A DNA stretch of 44,716 nucleotides. It comes from Pseudorhodobacter antarcticus. Lineage in GTDB: Bacteria; Pseudomonadota; Alphaproteobacteria; Rhodobacterales; Rhodobacteraceae. The DNA is taken from positions 1 to 44,716 of the forward strand of contig CAMAYO010000013.1 of NCBI GenBank assembly GCA_945862465.1, given 5' to 3'. Within the stretch, counting starts at the first letter, position 1; every line of letters starts with the position of its first letter. Below the pieces are notes generated by a model. It had not been told where the DNA came from. It was given only the letters and a program-made list of their open reading frames with translations, and ran no database searches. Below, piece by piece: positions 1 through 9,118 of this stretch. The position numbers and the translations under genes were made by a program.

Positions 1-14
1 CCCCCCCCCCCCCC
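1..14. repeat. poly(C) run at the left edge
   Basis: Fourteen consecutive C bases open the window and are followed directly by an AT-rich stretch (to about 50). It may be a genuine homopolymer tract or a contig-end artefact; the sequence alone cannot decide. Confidence 0.6.
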
Positions 15-102
15 AGGAAACACTATATTGTACACAAAAGTCATATTTCGCGGACAAGACCGGGCCTCCCCCCTGAGCGGCTTGAGGGTCGCTCATCGAA
101 CA

Positions 103-136
103 ACAAAAAACGCGCGCCGGTTTTGCGCGCGCTTTG
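103..136 (-). terminator. Rho-independent terminator of the hom-glpX direction
   Basis: Read on the minus strand, a G+C-only stem (CGCGCGC at 131-125 pairing with GCGCGCG at 117-111) with a short loop is followed by a run of six T residues (110-105). It lies about 30 bases past the glpX stop, as expected for the end of that transcript. Confidence 0.75.
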
Positions 137-164
137 ACCTTTTCAAACCCAGAAACGTCGCCCC

Positions 165-1142
165 CTACCTTACAGGGCTGCGGTAGCTCATCCGGCGGAT
201 CGATCCGGTCTTGGACCGCATCAGGATGGTTTCCGTCGTGATATACCCCGGGGCGCGTTCTATCCCGCGCAGGATCGACCCTTGGGTCACGCCGGTGGCC
301 GCAAAGATCACGTCGCCGCGCACCAGATCGTCGCGGGTATAGACGCGGTCAAAGTTGGTGATGCCGGCCTTCCGCGCGCGGGCACGCTCATCATCATTGC
401 GAAACATCAGCCGGCCATAGAACTGCCCGCCCATGCATTTAAGCGCCGCCGCAGCCAGCACCCCCTCGGGCGCGCCGCCAGAGCCCATATACATATCAAT
501 GCCCGTCACGTCAGGTTCGGCGCAGTGCATCACGCCTGCCACGTCACCGTCGGGGATCAGCCGGATCGAGGCCCCCGTGCCGCGCAGCTCTTCAATCAGC
601 GCCTCGTGCCTTGGGCGTTCCAGCACGCAGACGGTGATGTCCATCGTCGAGACGCCCTTGGCCGCCGCAAGGGCTGATACGCGCTCGGATGGCGACATAT
701 TGAACGTCACCGTGCCGGGCTTGAACCCCGGGCCAATGGCCAGCTTGTCCATATAGACGTCGGGCGCGTGCAAAAGCGTGCCGCGCGGGGCCATGGCGAT
801 CACGGTCAGGGCGTTGGGCATATCCTTGGCGGTCAGCGTGGTGCCTTCCAAGGGGTCAAGGGCGATATCCACGGCGGGGCCTTTGCCCGTGCCCACCTCC
901 TCGCCAATGAACAGCATCGGGGCCTCGTCGCGCTCGCCCTCGCCAATCACCACCACGCCGGAAATGTCGAGCAGGTTCAACTGGTCGCGCATGGCATTCA
1001 CAGCCGCTTGATCTGCGGCCTTTTCATCGCCGCGCCCGATCAGGGGCGCGCAGGCAATCGCCGCCGCCTCTGACACGCGGGCCAAGCCCAATGACAGCAG
1101 GCGGTCTTGGAACACTTGGGCTTCGGCAAGGGGGGCAACCAT
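165..1142 (-). CDS. glpX: Class II fructose-1,6-bisphosphatase (GlpX)
   Basis: Hydrolyses fructose 1,6-bisphosphate to fructose 6-phosphate in gluconeogenesis (cytosolic, metal dependent); some alphaproteobacterial members also act on sedoheptulose 1,7-bisphosphate. The 325-residue length fits the family. Visible motifs are the early metal-site segment GRGDEKAAD (about 37-45), GEGERDEAPML (67-77) and the phosphatase signature DPLEGT (96-101). A longer frame runs upstream to 1202, but the ATG at 1142 is preceded by AAGGAA about eight bases upstream and gives the usual N-terminus, so I chose it. The gene follows hom by 77 bases on the same strand, the arrangement common in Rhodobacterales, and ends before an intrinsic terminator. 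Confidence 0.95.
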   Translation of the reverse strand: MVAPLAEAQVFQDRLLSLGLARVSEAAAIACAPLIGRGDEKAADQAAVNAMRDQLNLLDISGVVVIGEGERDEAPMLFIGEEVGTGKGPAVDIALDPLEGTTLTAKDMPNALTVIAMAPRGTLLHAPDVYMDKLAIGPGFKPGTVTFNMSPSERVSALAAAKGVSTMDITVCVLERPRHEALIEELRGTGASIRLIPDGDVAGVMHCAEPDVTGIDMYMGSGGAPEGVLAAAALKCMGGQFYGRLMFRNDDERARARKAGITNFDRVYTRDDLVRGDVIFAATGVTQGSILRGIERAPGYITTETILMRSKTGSIRRMSYRSPVR

Positions 1143-1219
1143 GGCAAATTCCTTTTGGTCAGGGCTTGCGGCCCCCATATAGGGCAGGGGCCGAGCCGGC
1201 AAGGACGGTTGCGCTAACG

Positions 1220-2518
1220 TTAGACCTCTTCGATGCGCAGGGCGACGGGCGCCCCCACCAGCACGCCCGTTGCGCCAAACCGCGACAAGGCGTGGTCGAT
1301 ATCTTCCCGCGTGGCCTTGTGCGTCACGATCAGCACCTGCGCATTGGCGCCTGGGTGGCCGTATTGGCGCATTTGGTCAATCGACACGCCCGCCTCGCCC
1401 AAGCAGGTGGCGATCTTGGCCAAGGCGCCGGGCTTATCCAGCAGCATCATGCGCAGATACCACGCGGCGGGGGTGGCGGTTTTGGCGGCAATGGGTTTGA
1501 CAAGGCTGGCGGCGGGCTGGCCAAAGGTCGGCATGCGGAAGCCGCGCGCCAAGTCCATCACGTCTGCCATCACGGCGGAAGCCGTCGGCCCCTCGCCAGC
1601 GCCTGCGCCGCGCAGCACAATCTGGCCCACGGCGTCGCCTTCCAGCACCACCATGTTCGTCCCGCCCTGCAGCTGGCCCAAGGGGCTGTCTGCGGGCACA
1701 AGGCAGGGGGTCATGCGCTGTTCCAGCCCACGGCCCGTCATCTGCGCCACGCCCAAAAGCTTGATGCGGTAGCCCATATCGCGGGCCAGACCAATGTCAT
1801 CCAGCGAGACGTTCTGGATCCCCTCAAGCTCCACCGCGTCAAATGACACCTGCGTCCCGAAGGCGATGGACGACAGCAGCGACAGCTTGTGCCCCGCGTC
1901 AATCCCGCCCACGTCAAGGTTCGGGTCAGCCTCCAGATAGCCAAGTTTCGCGCATTCGTCGAAGAGCACGTTGTAACCTTGGCCCGTGGCCTCCATCCGC
2001 GTCAGGATGTAATTGCAGGTGCCATTCATCACCCCCATCACGCGGCGGATCTGGTTGGCGGCGAGCCCTTCTGTCAGGGCCTTGATCACCGGAATGCCCC
2101 CCGCCACGGCCGCCTCAAACCTGATCACGCGGCCAGCGGCTTCGGCGGCCAGTGCCAAGCCGTGGCCGTAATGCGCCAGAAGTGCTTTGTTGGCTGTGAC
2201 CACATCATGGCCCGCGGCAATTGCCGCCTCAGTAGCCAAGCGGGCTGGGCCCTCGTGGCCGCCCATCACCTCGACAAAGACGTCAATGTCGCCGCGTTTG
2301 GCCAGCGCCACGGGGTCGCTTTCCCAAGCGTAGCCCGACAAATCCACGCCGCGATCTTTCTTGGGGTCGCGGGCCGATATGGCCACAATCTCTACCCTGC
2401 GGCCCGCGCGCGCGGCCAAAAGGTCGCCGTGGCGCTGCACGATCTTGACCACGCCAATTCCAACCGTGCCAAGGCCTGCCAATCCAAGACGCAGGGCGGG
2501 AAGGGGGGACTGGCTCAT
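1220..2518 (-). CDS. hom: Homoserine dehydrogenase
   Basis: Reduces aspartate semialdehyde to homoserine with NAD(P)H, the branch point to threonine and methionine. The protein has 432 residues: an N-terminal Rossmann fold with GLAGLGTVG (12-20), the central catalytic dimerisation domain with GGIPVIKAL and the GTCNYIL segment, and a C-terminal ACT domain (begins near WYLRMMLLDKPG) for allosteric control, typically by threonine. The start at 2518 has a GAGG ribosome site seven bases upstream; an in-frame extension to 2548 lacks one. It is followed by glpX. Methionine synthesis reappears at 37.9-39.9 kb in this window. Confidence 0.95.
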   Translation of the reverse strand: MSQSPLPALRLGLAGLGTVGIGVVKIVQRHGDLLAARAGRRVEIVAISARDPKKDRGVDLSGYAWESDPVALAKRGDIDVFVEVMGGHEGPARLATEAAIAAGHDVVTANKALLAHYGHGLALAAEAAGRVIRFEAAVAGGIPVIKALTEGLAANQIRRVMGVMNGTCNYILTRMEATGQGYNVLFDECAKLGYLEADPNLDVGGIDAGHKLSLLSSIAFGTQVSFDAVELEGIQNVSLDDIGLARDMGYRIKLLGVAQMTGRGLEQRMTPCLVPADSPLGQLQGGTNMVVLEGDAVGQIVLRGAGAGEGPTASAVMADVMDLARGFRMPTFGQPAASLVKPIAAKTATPAAWYLRMMLLDKPGALAKIATCLGEAGVSIDQMRQYGHPGANAQVLIVTHKATREDIDHALSRFGATGVLVGAPVALRIEEV

Positions 2519-2582
2519 GCTTAACCTCGGGCTGGCGTGTTGGGCCACCTGTTAGCGGTTTCGCGGGGCCAGTGCAACGAGG

Positions 2583-2783
2583 TCAGCGGGCGACAGACCC
2601 CGCCCAAGCCCGCAAACCCGCAGCCCGTGGCCCAAGTGAGGCGTCTGCAGCCTCGCTCGCAGGGGCCATCTGCAAGTCCGCCTGCGTCAGCAGGGCGGGC
2701 GTAGGCCCACCGCCCTGCGGCCACTGCACGGCGGGGTAGGCCGAACAGGCCGACAGGAGGCAGGCGAGGATCAGGTAGCGCAT
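2583..2783 (-). CDS. Small predicted lipoprotein, unknown function
   Basis: A 66-residue protein starting with a short basic/hydrophobic signal and a lipobox LLSAC (acylated cysteine predicted at residue 13). The mature part is only about 53 residues, rich in Ala, Pro and Gly, with an Arg/Ala-rich C-terminus (about 52-66). A TAGGATC ribosome site precedes the ATG. It lies 64 bases upstream of hom on the same strand and may share its transcript. Small lipoproteins of this kind occur next to hom in related genomes as far as I recall; no function can be assigned. Confidence 0.6.
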   Translation of the reverse strand: MRYLILACLLSACSAYPAVQWPQGGGPTPALLTQADLQMAPASEAADASLGPRAAGLRAWAGSVAR

Positions 2784-2858
2784 GGGTCCGATCCTAAAGC
2801 GGGACCGGCCCCAATTGCACGTGATCTTTGCAAGTTTGGCAACAATCCACCGCCGCGC

Positions 2859-3770
2859 TTAGTGGGCGGGGCGAATAAACGTGCCGTTGCGCAATTCTGC
2901 CATGGCTTGGCGAATTTCGGCGTCGGTGTTCATCACAATCGGGCCATGCCATGCGACAGGCTCTTGCAGCGGCGCGCCGGAAATCAGCAGGAACCGCACC
3001 CCGTTCTCGCCCGCCTGCACCGTCACCTCATCGCCCGCGCCAAAATTGATCAGCGTGCGGTTGCCCGACATGTCGCGGATATTCACCTCTTGGCCGCGCA
3101 CTTCCTTTTCCGTCAGCACGCCACGCGGGCGGCTGGCGTCATGGAAATTGCCTGACCCTTCAAAGACATAAGCAAAGGCATTGCGCCGCGTGTCGACCTT
3201 GAACGTCTTGCGCCGCCCCTCGGGGACAAAGATGTCCAGATATTGCGGGTCCGCCGCAATTCCATCGACCGGCCCGCGCTTGCCGCGAAACTCACCCACG
3301 ATCACCTTCACGACCGTGCCGTCATCTTCCAAGATGTCGGGAATGTCTCGGCCCTTCACGTCTTGATAGCGCGGCGCTGTCATCTTCAAGGCGCTTGGCA
3401 GGTTGGCCCAAAGCTGAAAGCCGTGCATCTGGCCCTTGGCGTTTCCAAAGGGCATTTCCTGATGCAAGATGCCTGACCCCGCCGTCATCCACTGCACATC
3501 GCCGCCCTTTAGACTGCCGCGATTGCCCAGGCTGTCGCCGTGTTCCACGGTGCCCGCCAGCACATAGGTGATGGTTTCAATCCCGCGGTGGGGGTGCCAC
3601 GGAAAGCCCGCCATGTAATCGCGCGGGGCCTCGCCGCGAAAATCGTCAAACAGCAGGAAGGGGTCAGTGTCGCTGGTCTGACCAAAACCAAAGGCGCGGT
3701 GCAGGTGAACGCCGGCACCCTCCATCGTGGGGCGGGCAATCATGGCGCTTTTGACGGGGCGGATCGACAT
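2859..3770 (-). CDS. Pirin family protein (bicupin)
   Basis: Cupin-superfamily protein of 303 residues. The metal-binding residues typical of pirin are in place: H59 and H61 in WHPHRGIET, H103 and E105 in GILHQEMP. Bacterial pirins include quercetin 2,3-dioxygenases and regulators of pyruvate metabolism, so the precise role is open. The frame extends upstream to 3977, but the ATG at 3770 has an excellent AAAGGAG site seven bases before it, and the upstream extension looks non-coding. Divergent from soxB, with a 236-base shared upstream region in which I see no convincing operator. Confidence 0.9.
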   Translation of the reverse strand: MSIRPVKSAMIARPTMEGAGVHLHRAFGFGQTSDTDPFLLFDDFRGEAPRDYMAGFPWHPHRGIETITYVLAGTVEHGDSLGNRGSLKGGDVQWMTAGSGILHQEMPFGNAKGQMHGFQLWANLPSALKMTAPRYQDVKGRDIPDILEDDGTVVKVIVGEFRGKRGPVDGIAADPQYLDIFVPEGRRKTFKVDTRRNAFAYVFEGSGNFHDASRPRGVLTEKEVRGQEVNIRDMSGNRTLINFGAGDEVTVQAGENGVRFLLISGAPLQEPVAWHGPIVMNTDAEIRQAMAELRNGTFIRPAH

Positions 3771-4006
3771 GGGGTTCTCCTTTTCGCTTTGAGTGTCATT
3801 TAGGGCGTTGCGGCGCTGTGCGCCAGAGGTGCGAGTGTGCTGATAAGCGCTGAATGTTGCGCAAAGGCGCACAAAGACCGCCGCTTTGCCGCAAACTTTG
3901 CCCAAGCCCGACATGCATTGTCGCGCCCAAGCCAGTTGTTGACGCGAACCTCTTGAATAAGGATGGAAAACCCGCAACAGTTTGCGCGGGGTAAGGGGAG
4001 TGCGCG

Positions 4007-5257
4007 ATGCGCTATTCGGGTTGGAAAGTCATAACCGAGGGGCTTTTGGGCAACACAGGCTGGGGCCGCGCGTGGCGCGATCCGGCGCCCAAGGCCGAAT
4101 ATGACGCCATCGTGATCGGCGGCGGCGGGCATGGGCTGGCCACGGCCTATTATTTGGCCAAGAACCACGGGCTGACCAATATCGCTGTGCTGGAAAAGGG
4201 CTACCTTGGCTCTGGCAATATTGGCCGCAACACCACGATTGTGCGGGCCAACTACTTCTTGCCGGGCAACTCGGAATTCTACTCTCACTCGCTGAAGCTT
4301 TGGGAAAAGCTGGAAGGCGAGTTGAACTACAACGTCATGCATTCGCAGCGCGGCCATATCATCCTGTTCCACTCCGATGGGCAAAGGGATGCGGCGGTGC
4401 GGCGCGGCAATGCGATTGTCAATCAAGGCGACGATGCGGAACTTCTCTCGGTGGCGCAGTTGAAAGACATGCTGCCCTATCTGGATTACAACCAGACCCG
4501 CTTCCCGATCTACGGCGGGCTGATCCAACGCCGCGCGGGCACGGCGCGCCATGACGCCGTGGCTTGGGGCTACGCGCGGGCGGCGGACAAGCTGGGCGTC
4601 GATTTGATCCAGAATTGCGAAGTGACGGGCATTGATACGGTCGACGGCAAGGTCGTGGGCGTGCAAACCACGCGCGGCCCGATCCGCGCCAAGAAGGTCG
4701 GCATGGTGGTCGCAGGGCGCTCCTCCCAAGTCGCGGCCATGGCGGGCATGCGCCTGCCCATCGAAAGCCACGTCCTGCAAGCCTTTGTCACCGAGGGGCT
4801 AAAGCCCGTGATCGACCATGTCGTCAGCTACGGCATGGGCCACTTCTACATCAGCCAGTCCGACAAGGGTGGCTTGGTCTTTGGCGGCGATATCGACATG
4901 TATTCCAGCTACGCCTCACGCGGGAACCTGCCCATGGTCGAACACGTGATGGAGGCGGGGATGACCCTGATGCCGATGCTGGCGCGCGCCCGCGTGCTGC
5001 GGTCTTGGGGTGGGATCATGGATATGACGCCCGACGGCTCGCCCATCATCGACAAGACCCATATCGACGGGCTCTTTGTGGATGCGGGCTGGAACTACGG
5101 CGGCTTCAAGGCCGCCCCCGCCTCTGGCTGGTGCATGGCCCACCTGATGGCCACCGGCCAAAGCCACGAAGTTGCCCGCCGCTTCCGCCTTGACCGGTTC
5201 CGCACCGGCCACGTGATGGACGAAGAAGGCACCGGCAGCCAACATAACTTGCACTAG
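4007..5257 (+). CDS. soxB: Sarcosine oxidase subunit beta
   Basis: Flavoprotein subunit of heterotetrameric sarcosine oxidase, which oxidatively demethylates sarcosine to glycine, H2O2 and 5,10-methylene-tetrahydrofolate. The 416-residue protein has the FAD-binding GGGGHG (38-43), GSGNIGRNTTIVRANY typical of the subunit, and HSQRGH (112-117), around the region where FMN is covalently attached to a histidine in characterised enzymes. The C-terminus has WGGIMDMTPDGSPII and GWNYGGFKAAP, the flavin-closing motif. A GGGGAG site precedes the ATG. First gene of soxBDAG, but separated from soxD by 171 bases holding a large palindrome. Confidence 0.95.
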   Translation: MRYSGWKVITEGLLGNTGWGRAWRDPAPKAEYDAIVIGGGGHGLATAYYLAKNHGLTNIAVLEKGYLGSGNIGRNTTIVRANYFLPGNSEFYSHSLKLWEKLEGELNYNVMHSQRGHIILFHSDGQRDAAVRRGNAIVNQGDDAELLSVAQLKDMLPYLDYNQTRFPIYGGLIQRRAGTARHDAVAWGYARAADKLGVDLIQNCEVTGIDTVDGKVVGVQTTRGPIRAKKVGMVVAGRSSQVAAMAGMRLPIESHVLQAFVTEGLKPVIDHVVSYGMGHFYISQSDKGGLVFGGDIDMYSSYASRGNLPMVEHVMEAGMTLMPMLARARVLRSWGGIMDMTPDGSPIIDKTHIDGLFVDAGWNYGGFKAAPASGWCMAHLMATGQSHEVARRFRLDRFRTGHVMDEEGTGSQHNLH

Positions 5258-5310
5258 GGGTGCCGCGATGATCCTGACACATGCGGCCCCTATGCCAAAC
5301 CTTGCAGCCT

Positions 5311-5378
5311 CCGGCGGGGATATTTTTACACATATGAAACCGGCTTTCATATGTGCCCAAATATCCCGGGGTGAGGCC
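5311..5378. repeat. Head-to-head palindromic repeat (copies A1 and A2)
   Basis: Two units face each other: GGGATATTT followed by ACACATATGAAA (about 5317-5339), then, after a CCGGC turn, TTTCATATGTG followed by AAATATCCC (5344-5367). Together they can fold into a long stem. The same core recurs at 11097-11134 and 20780-20809, so this is a dispersed element of the genome and not a private hairpin. It lies inside the sox operon between soxB and soxD, where it could attenuate transcription or protect mRNA ends. Confidence 0.8.
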
Positions 5379-5428
5379 GCAGGCCGAGGGGCGGCGCCCC
5401 TGCTTTCTTTTGGTGAAAGGGCAATCCC

Positions 5429-5701
5429 ATGCGCCTGACCTGTCCGCTTTGTGGCCCCCGCGACCGGCGCGAGTTTTATTACTCGGGCACGGAAGACTAC
5501 CTCAACCGCCCGCCTGAGGGCGCGTCGATTGAGGCTTGGGATGACATGCTGCACCTGCGCACCAACCCTGCGGGGGTGACCAAGGATCTGTGGTATCACG
5601 AAACAGGCTGCGGGTCGTGGCTGCTGGTGACGCGCAACACCGTCACCCACGCCGTGCTGGCAACCGAACTGGTCGCCGCGCGCAAAGGCGGTGCGGCATG
5701 A
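5429..5701 (+). CDS. soxD: Sarcosine oxidase subunit delta
   Basis: Small zinc-binding structural subunit of heterotetrameric sarcosine oxidase. The 90 residues include CPLCG (5-9), the probable zinc ligands His and Cys in WYHETGCGSW (about 54-63), and the conserved REFYY segment. The length fits the family. An AAAGG ribosome site lies just upstream of the ATG. Its stop overlaps the soxA start (ATGA at 5698-5701), implying translational coupling within the operon. Confidence 0.93.
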   Translation: MRLTCPLCGPRDRREFYYSGTEDYLNRPPEGASIEAWDDMLHLRTNPAGVTKDLWYHETGCGSWLLVTRNTVTHAVLATELVAARKGGAA

Positions 5702-8607
5702 GGATTGCAGGCAAGGGTCTGATCGACCGCACCAAGCCCGTCACATTCACCTTCGACGGCAAGACCTACTCCGGCTTTCAGGGCGACACGCTGGCCTCGG
5801 CCCTGATGGCCAATGGCGTGCGTCTGGTGGGGCGCAGTTTCAAATACCACCGCCCGCGCGGCATTTTGACCGCCGGCCCCGAAGAGCCAAACGCCATGGT
5901 CGAGGTGCTGGATGGCGGCAGCCAGTCGCCCAACACCCGCGCCACCGTGCAAGAGATTTACGATGGTATGGCCGCCCAAAGCCAGAACCGCTGGCCGTCG
6001 CTGCGCTATGACCTGCTCTCAATCAACGACTTGGCAGCGCCCTTCCTAAGTGCCGGTTTCTACTACAAGACCTTCATGTGGCCGCGCGCCTTCTGGGAGG
6101 CGCTTTACGAGCCCATCATCCGCCGCGCCGCGGGTCTTGGGCGCTTGAAACGGCAGATCGAAACCGCCAGCTACGAGAAGGCCTTCGCCTTTTGCGACCT
6201 GTTGGTGATAGGCTCTGGCCCCGCTGGCCTGATGGCGGCGCTGACCGCCGCACGGGCGGGGGCCGATGTGATCTTGGCGGAGCAGGACAGCCTGATGGGC
6301 GGCCGCTTGCTGTCTGACGGCGGCACGCTTGGCGCGCCTTGGGTCGAGGCCACCCTGACAGAACTGCGCGCGCTGCCCAACGTGCGCCTGATGCCCCGCA
6401 CCACCGTCGTGGGGGCCTATGACCAAGGCACCTATGCGGCGCTAGAACGCGTGGGCCTGCACCGCCCCGCAGCCCCGCACCTGCCGCGCGAGTGTTTCTG
6501 GCGCATCGTGGCGGGCCAAGCCATTCTGGCCACCGGAGCCTTAGAGCGCCCCATTGCCTTTGAGAACAACGACCGACCTGGCATCATGCTGGCCTCGGCG
6601 GCGCTAAGCTACCTCAACCGCTTTGGCGTGGTGCCCGGCCAAAAGGTCACGCTGTTTGCCAACAACGACAACGCCCGCCACGCCGCGCGCCAGCTGATGG
6701 CCGCGGGCGTGCAAGTTGCAGCTATCCTAGACAGCCGCGCCGATGCCTCTGCCGTCGAGGATTGCCCCGTCTATCTGGGCGCTGCCGTCACCGACACGAA
6801 AGGCCGTCACGGCTTAACCCAAATATCTGGCACGCACGCGGGGGGCGATTTCAAGATCGACACCGACTGCCTGCTGATGTCGGGCGGTTGGAACCCCTTG
6901 GTCAACATCGCCTGCCACCAAAATGCCCGCCCCACTTGGCGCGAGGATATCGCAGCCTTCGTGCCGCAGGCTGGCATGGTCCCCGGCCTTCACGCCGCGG
7001 GCTCGGCCAACGGCGCATTCTCGACCCATGCAGCGCTGCGCGAGGGGGCCGATGCCGCCGTGATGGCCCTTGACGCCATGGGCCGCAGCGCCAAGGCGCC
7101 CGACCTGCCGCAGGCTGAAGACGCACCCTACCGGCTTCAGCACCTTTGGGCCGTGCCGGCCAAGGGCCGCGCTTGGCTGGATTTCGCCAATGACGTCACC
7201 GTCAAGGATGTGAAACTGGCAGCCCAAGAAGGCTACACCTCGGTCGAGCATATGAAGCGCTACACGACCCAAGGCATGGCCCCCGATCAGGGCAAGAACT
7301 CCAACGTCTCGGCCTTGGCCGTGCTGGCCGATGCCACGGGGCGCGGCATTGCCGAAACGGGCACCACCACCTTCCGTGCGCCCTTTACACCTGTATCCAT
7401 CGGCGCAATGGGCGCGGGCGGGCAGGGGGCTGGCTTTGCCCCGCAACGTTTTATGACATCGGATCAAGCCTCCCGCGATCGCGGCGCGCCGATGATTGAG
7501 GCGGGGCTGTGGTATCGCCCCTCGTATTTCCCCAAGCCCGGCGAAACCACATGGCGGCAGTCTTGCGACCGTGAGGTGTTGATGGTGCGCTCGTCGGTCG
7601 GCGTGGCCGATGTGTCGACCTTGGGCAAGATTGACATCCAAGGCCCCGACGCCGCGCGCTTCTTGGATTTTGTCTACACCAACACCTTCTCCACCCTGCC
7701 CGTGGGCCGCGTGCGCTATGGCTTGATGCTGCGCGAAGATGGCTTTGTGCTGGATGACGGCACGACCGCCCGCTTGGGCGAAAACCACTACCTGATGACC
7801 ACGACCACCGCCGCCGCGGGCCAAGTCATGCGGCATCTGGACTTTGTCCACCAAGCCTATTGCCCCACTTGGCAGGTGCGCTTCATCTCTGTCACCGAAA
7901 GCTGGGCGCAGTTCGCCGTCGCGGGCCCCTTGGCCAAAATGCTGCTGAACGCGCTGTTGGATGAGCGGATCGAGGATTTCCCCTTCATGACCCACGCCGA
8001 GGTGTCGGTTGAGGGCGTCAAGGCGCGGCTCTTCCGCATCTCGTTCTCGGGCGAGGAGGGCTACGAGATCGCCGTCCCGACCGCCTACGGCGAGGCCCTC
8101 TTCCGCGACCTTCTGGCCAAGGCCGAAACCTTGGGCGGCGGCGCCTACGGGATGGAGGCGCTGAATGTCATGCGCATCGAGAAGGGCTTTATCACCCACG
8201 CCGAAATTCACGGGCGGATCACCGCCTTTGACATCGGCATGGCCAAGATGGTGGCGTCGAAGAAAGACTGCATCGGCAAGGCCGCCAGCCAACGCCCCGG
8301 CCTGCACGGGCCGGAACGCGAGCAACTGGTGGGCCTGCGCCCCGTCACCAAGACCGAGATTGGCGCGGGCGCGCATCTGTTCAACCCCGCCGACAAGGTC
8401 GAACGGGTCAACGATCAGGGCTATGTCACCTCGGTCTGCTGGTCGCCCGTGTTTGAAAGCTATCTGGGCCTTGCCTTCCTCAAAGACGGCCGCGCGCGGC
8501 ATGGCCAGCGGGTCCGCTTGGTGGATCATATGCGCAAAACTGATGTGCTGTGCGAGGTGACCGATCCCGTCTTCCTCGATCCGGAAGGAGCGAAACTGCG
8601 TGCCTAA
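5698..8607 (+). CDS. soxA: Sarcosine oxidase subunit alpha
   Basis: Large subunit (969 residues) carrying the NAD-binding and folate-transfer parts of heterotetrameric sarcosine oxidase. The N-terminus has a ferredoxin-like fold segment (FTFDGKTYSGFQGDTLASAL). A dinucleotide-binding motif GSGPAGLMAA sits near residue 172, with a second pyridine-nucleotide-oxidoreductase half to about 480. A C-terminal GcvT-like aminomethyltransferase domain (about 595-965) moves the sarcosine methyl group to tetrahydrofolate. The frame is open from 5590, but the ATG at 5698 overlaps the soxD stop and gives the family N-terminus (MRIAGKGLIDR). The end overlaps the soxG start by eight bases. Confidence 0.95.
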   Translation: MRIAGKGLIDRTKPVTFTFDGKTYSGFQGDTLASALMANGVRLVGRSFKYHRPRGILTAGPEEPNAMVEVLDGGSQSPNTRATVQEIYDGMAAQSQNRWPSLRYDLLSINDLAAPFLSAGFYYKTFMWPRAFWEALYEPIIRRAAGLGRLKRQIETASYEKAFAFCDLLVIGSGPAGLMAALTAARAGADVILAEQDSLMGGRLLSDGGTLGAPWVEATLTELRALPNVRLMPRTTVVGAYDQGTYAALERVGLHRPAAPHLPRECFWRIVAGQAILATGALERPIAFENNDRPGIMLASAALSYLNRFGVVPGQKVTLFANNDNARHAARQLMAAGVQVAAILDSRADASAVEDCPVYLGAAVTDTKGRHGLTQISGTHAGGDFKIDTDCLLMSGGWNPLVNIACHQNARPTWREDIAAFVPQAGMVPGLHAAGSANGAFSTHAALREGADAAVMALDAMGRSAKAPDLPQAEDAPYRLQHLWAVPAKGRAWLDFANDVTVKDVKLAAQEGYTSVEHMKRYTTQGMAPDQGKNSNVSALAVLADATGRGIAETGTTTFRAPFTPVSIGAMGAGGQGAGFAPQRFMTSDQASRDRGAPMIEAGLWYRPSYFPKPGETTWRQSCDREVLMVRSSVGVADVSTLGKIDIQGPDAARFLDFVYTNTFSTLPVGRVRYGLMLREDGFVLDDGTTARLGENHYLMTTTTAAAGQVMRHLDFVHQAYCPTWQVRFISVTESWAQFAVAGPLAKMLLNALLDERIEDFPFMTHAEVSVEGVKARLFRISFSGEEGYEIAVPTAYGEALFRDLLAKAETLGGGAYGMEALNVMRIEKGFITHAEIHGRITAFDIGMAKMVASKKDCIGKAASQRPGLHGPEREQLVGLRPVTKTEIGAGAHLFNPADKVERVNDQGYVTSVCWSPVFESYLGLAFLKDGRARHGQRVRLVDHMRKTDVLCEVTDPVFLDPEGAKLRA

Positions 8608-9118
8608 TCTCATCGCCAAATCCGCCCTCTTCGGGCGCGCGCCGCTGACCCTAGGGGGCACCACCTTGGCCGAGGCTCAGCTGGGCCCCATCACATCGGT
8701 TGCGGTCTTTCCGGGCAAATTGGCCAAGGTCAAGAAAGCCCTCGGCGGCTTTCCCGCGCCCAATACCGTGGCGGGCAAACTGATCTGGACGGGCCCCGAA
8801 CAGGTTTTTGTTCTGGGGGATGCCCCCAATCTGGCGGGCCTTGCCGCCGTCACCGACCAATCTGGTGGCTGGGCCGCCCTGCGCCTGTCTGGCCCCCATG
8901 CCGCCGATGCCCTGATGCGCCTCTATCCGCTGGATCTGCGCGCCGCGCACTTCCCCAAAGACACCTGCGCACGCGCGCCCTTGGGCCATATGCAATCCAT
9001 CCTCATCGCGGAAGAGGCGGGCTTCTTGATCTTGATCTTCCGATCTATGGCCCGCACCGCTTGGCACGAGATCGAAACCGCCCTGCAAGCCCTCACGGCC
9101 CGCGCGGCAGCCATCTGA
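8600..9118 (+). CDS. soxG: Sarcosine oxidase subunit gamma
   Basis: Last and least conserved subunit of heterotetrameric sarcosine oxidase, 172 residues, structurally related to the GcvT fold. Family-like segments are GPEQVFVLGD, DQSGGWAALRLSGPHAADALMRL and the C-terminal FRSMARTAWHEIETAL. The start is GTG at 8600 with GAAGGAG upstream, overlapping the soxA end by eight bases. The tight overlaps across soxD-soxA-soxG argue for one translationally coupled operon. No purU or glyA follows, unlike some sox operons; the next gene is unrelated accessory DNA. Confidence 0.9.
   Translation: MPNLIAKSALFGRAPLTLGGTTLAEAQLGPITSVAVFPGKLAKVKKALGGFPAPNTVAGKLIWTGPEQVFVLGDAPNLAGLAAVTDQSGGWAALRLSGPHAADALMRLYPLDLRAAHFPKDTCARAPLGHMQSILIAEEAGFLILIFRSMARTAWHEIETALQALTARAAAI

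Noticed and set aside
19-36. NrdR-box-like sequence near the left edge (CACTATATTGT)
   Set aside because: Only the left half matches the palindromic consensus, and no ribonucleotide reductase gene is next to it in the window.
3800-4780. Long open frame on the minus strand opposite soxB
   Set aside because: It is an antisense shadow of soxB: its composition is His/Gln/Arg-heavy, no family-like motif, and no ribosome site.
6814-8664. 616-codon minus-strand frame opposite soxA
   Set aside because: Shadow produced by high third-position G+C in soxA; nothing in it resembles a protein family.
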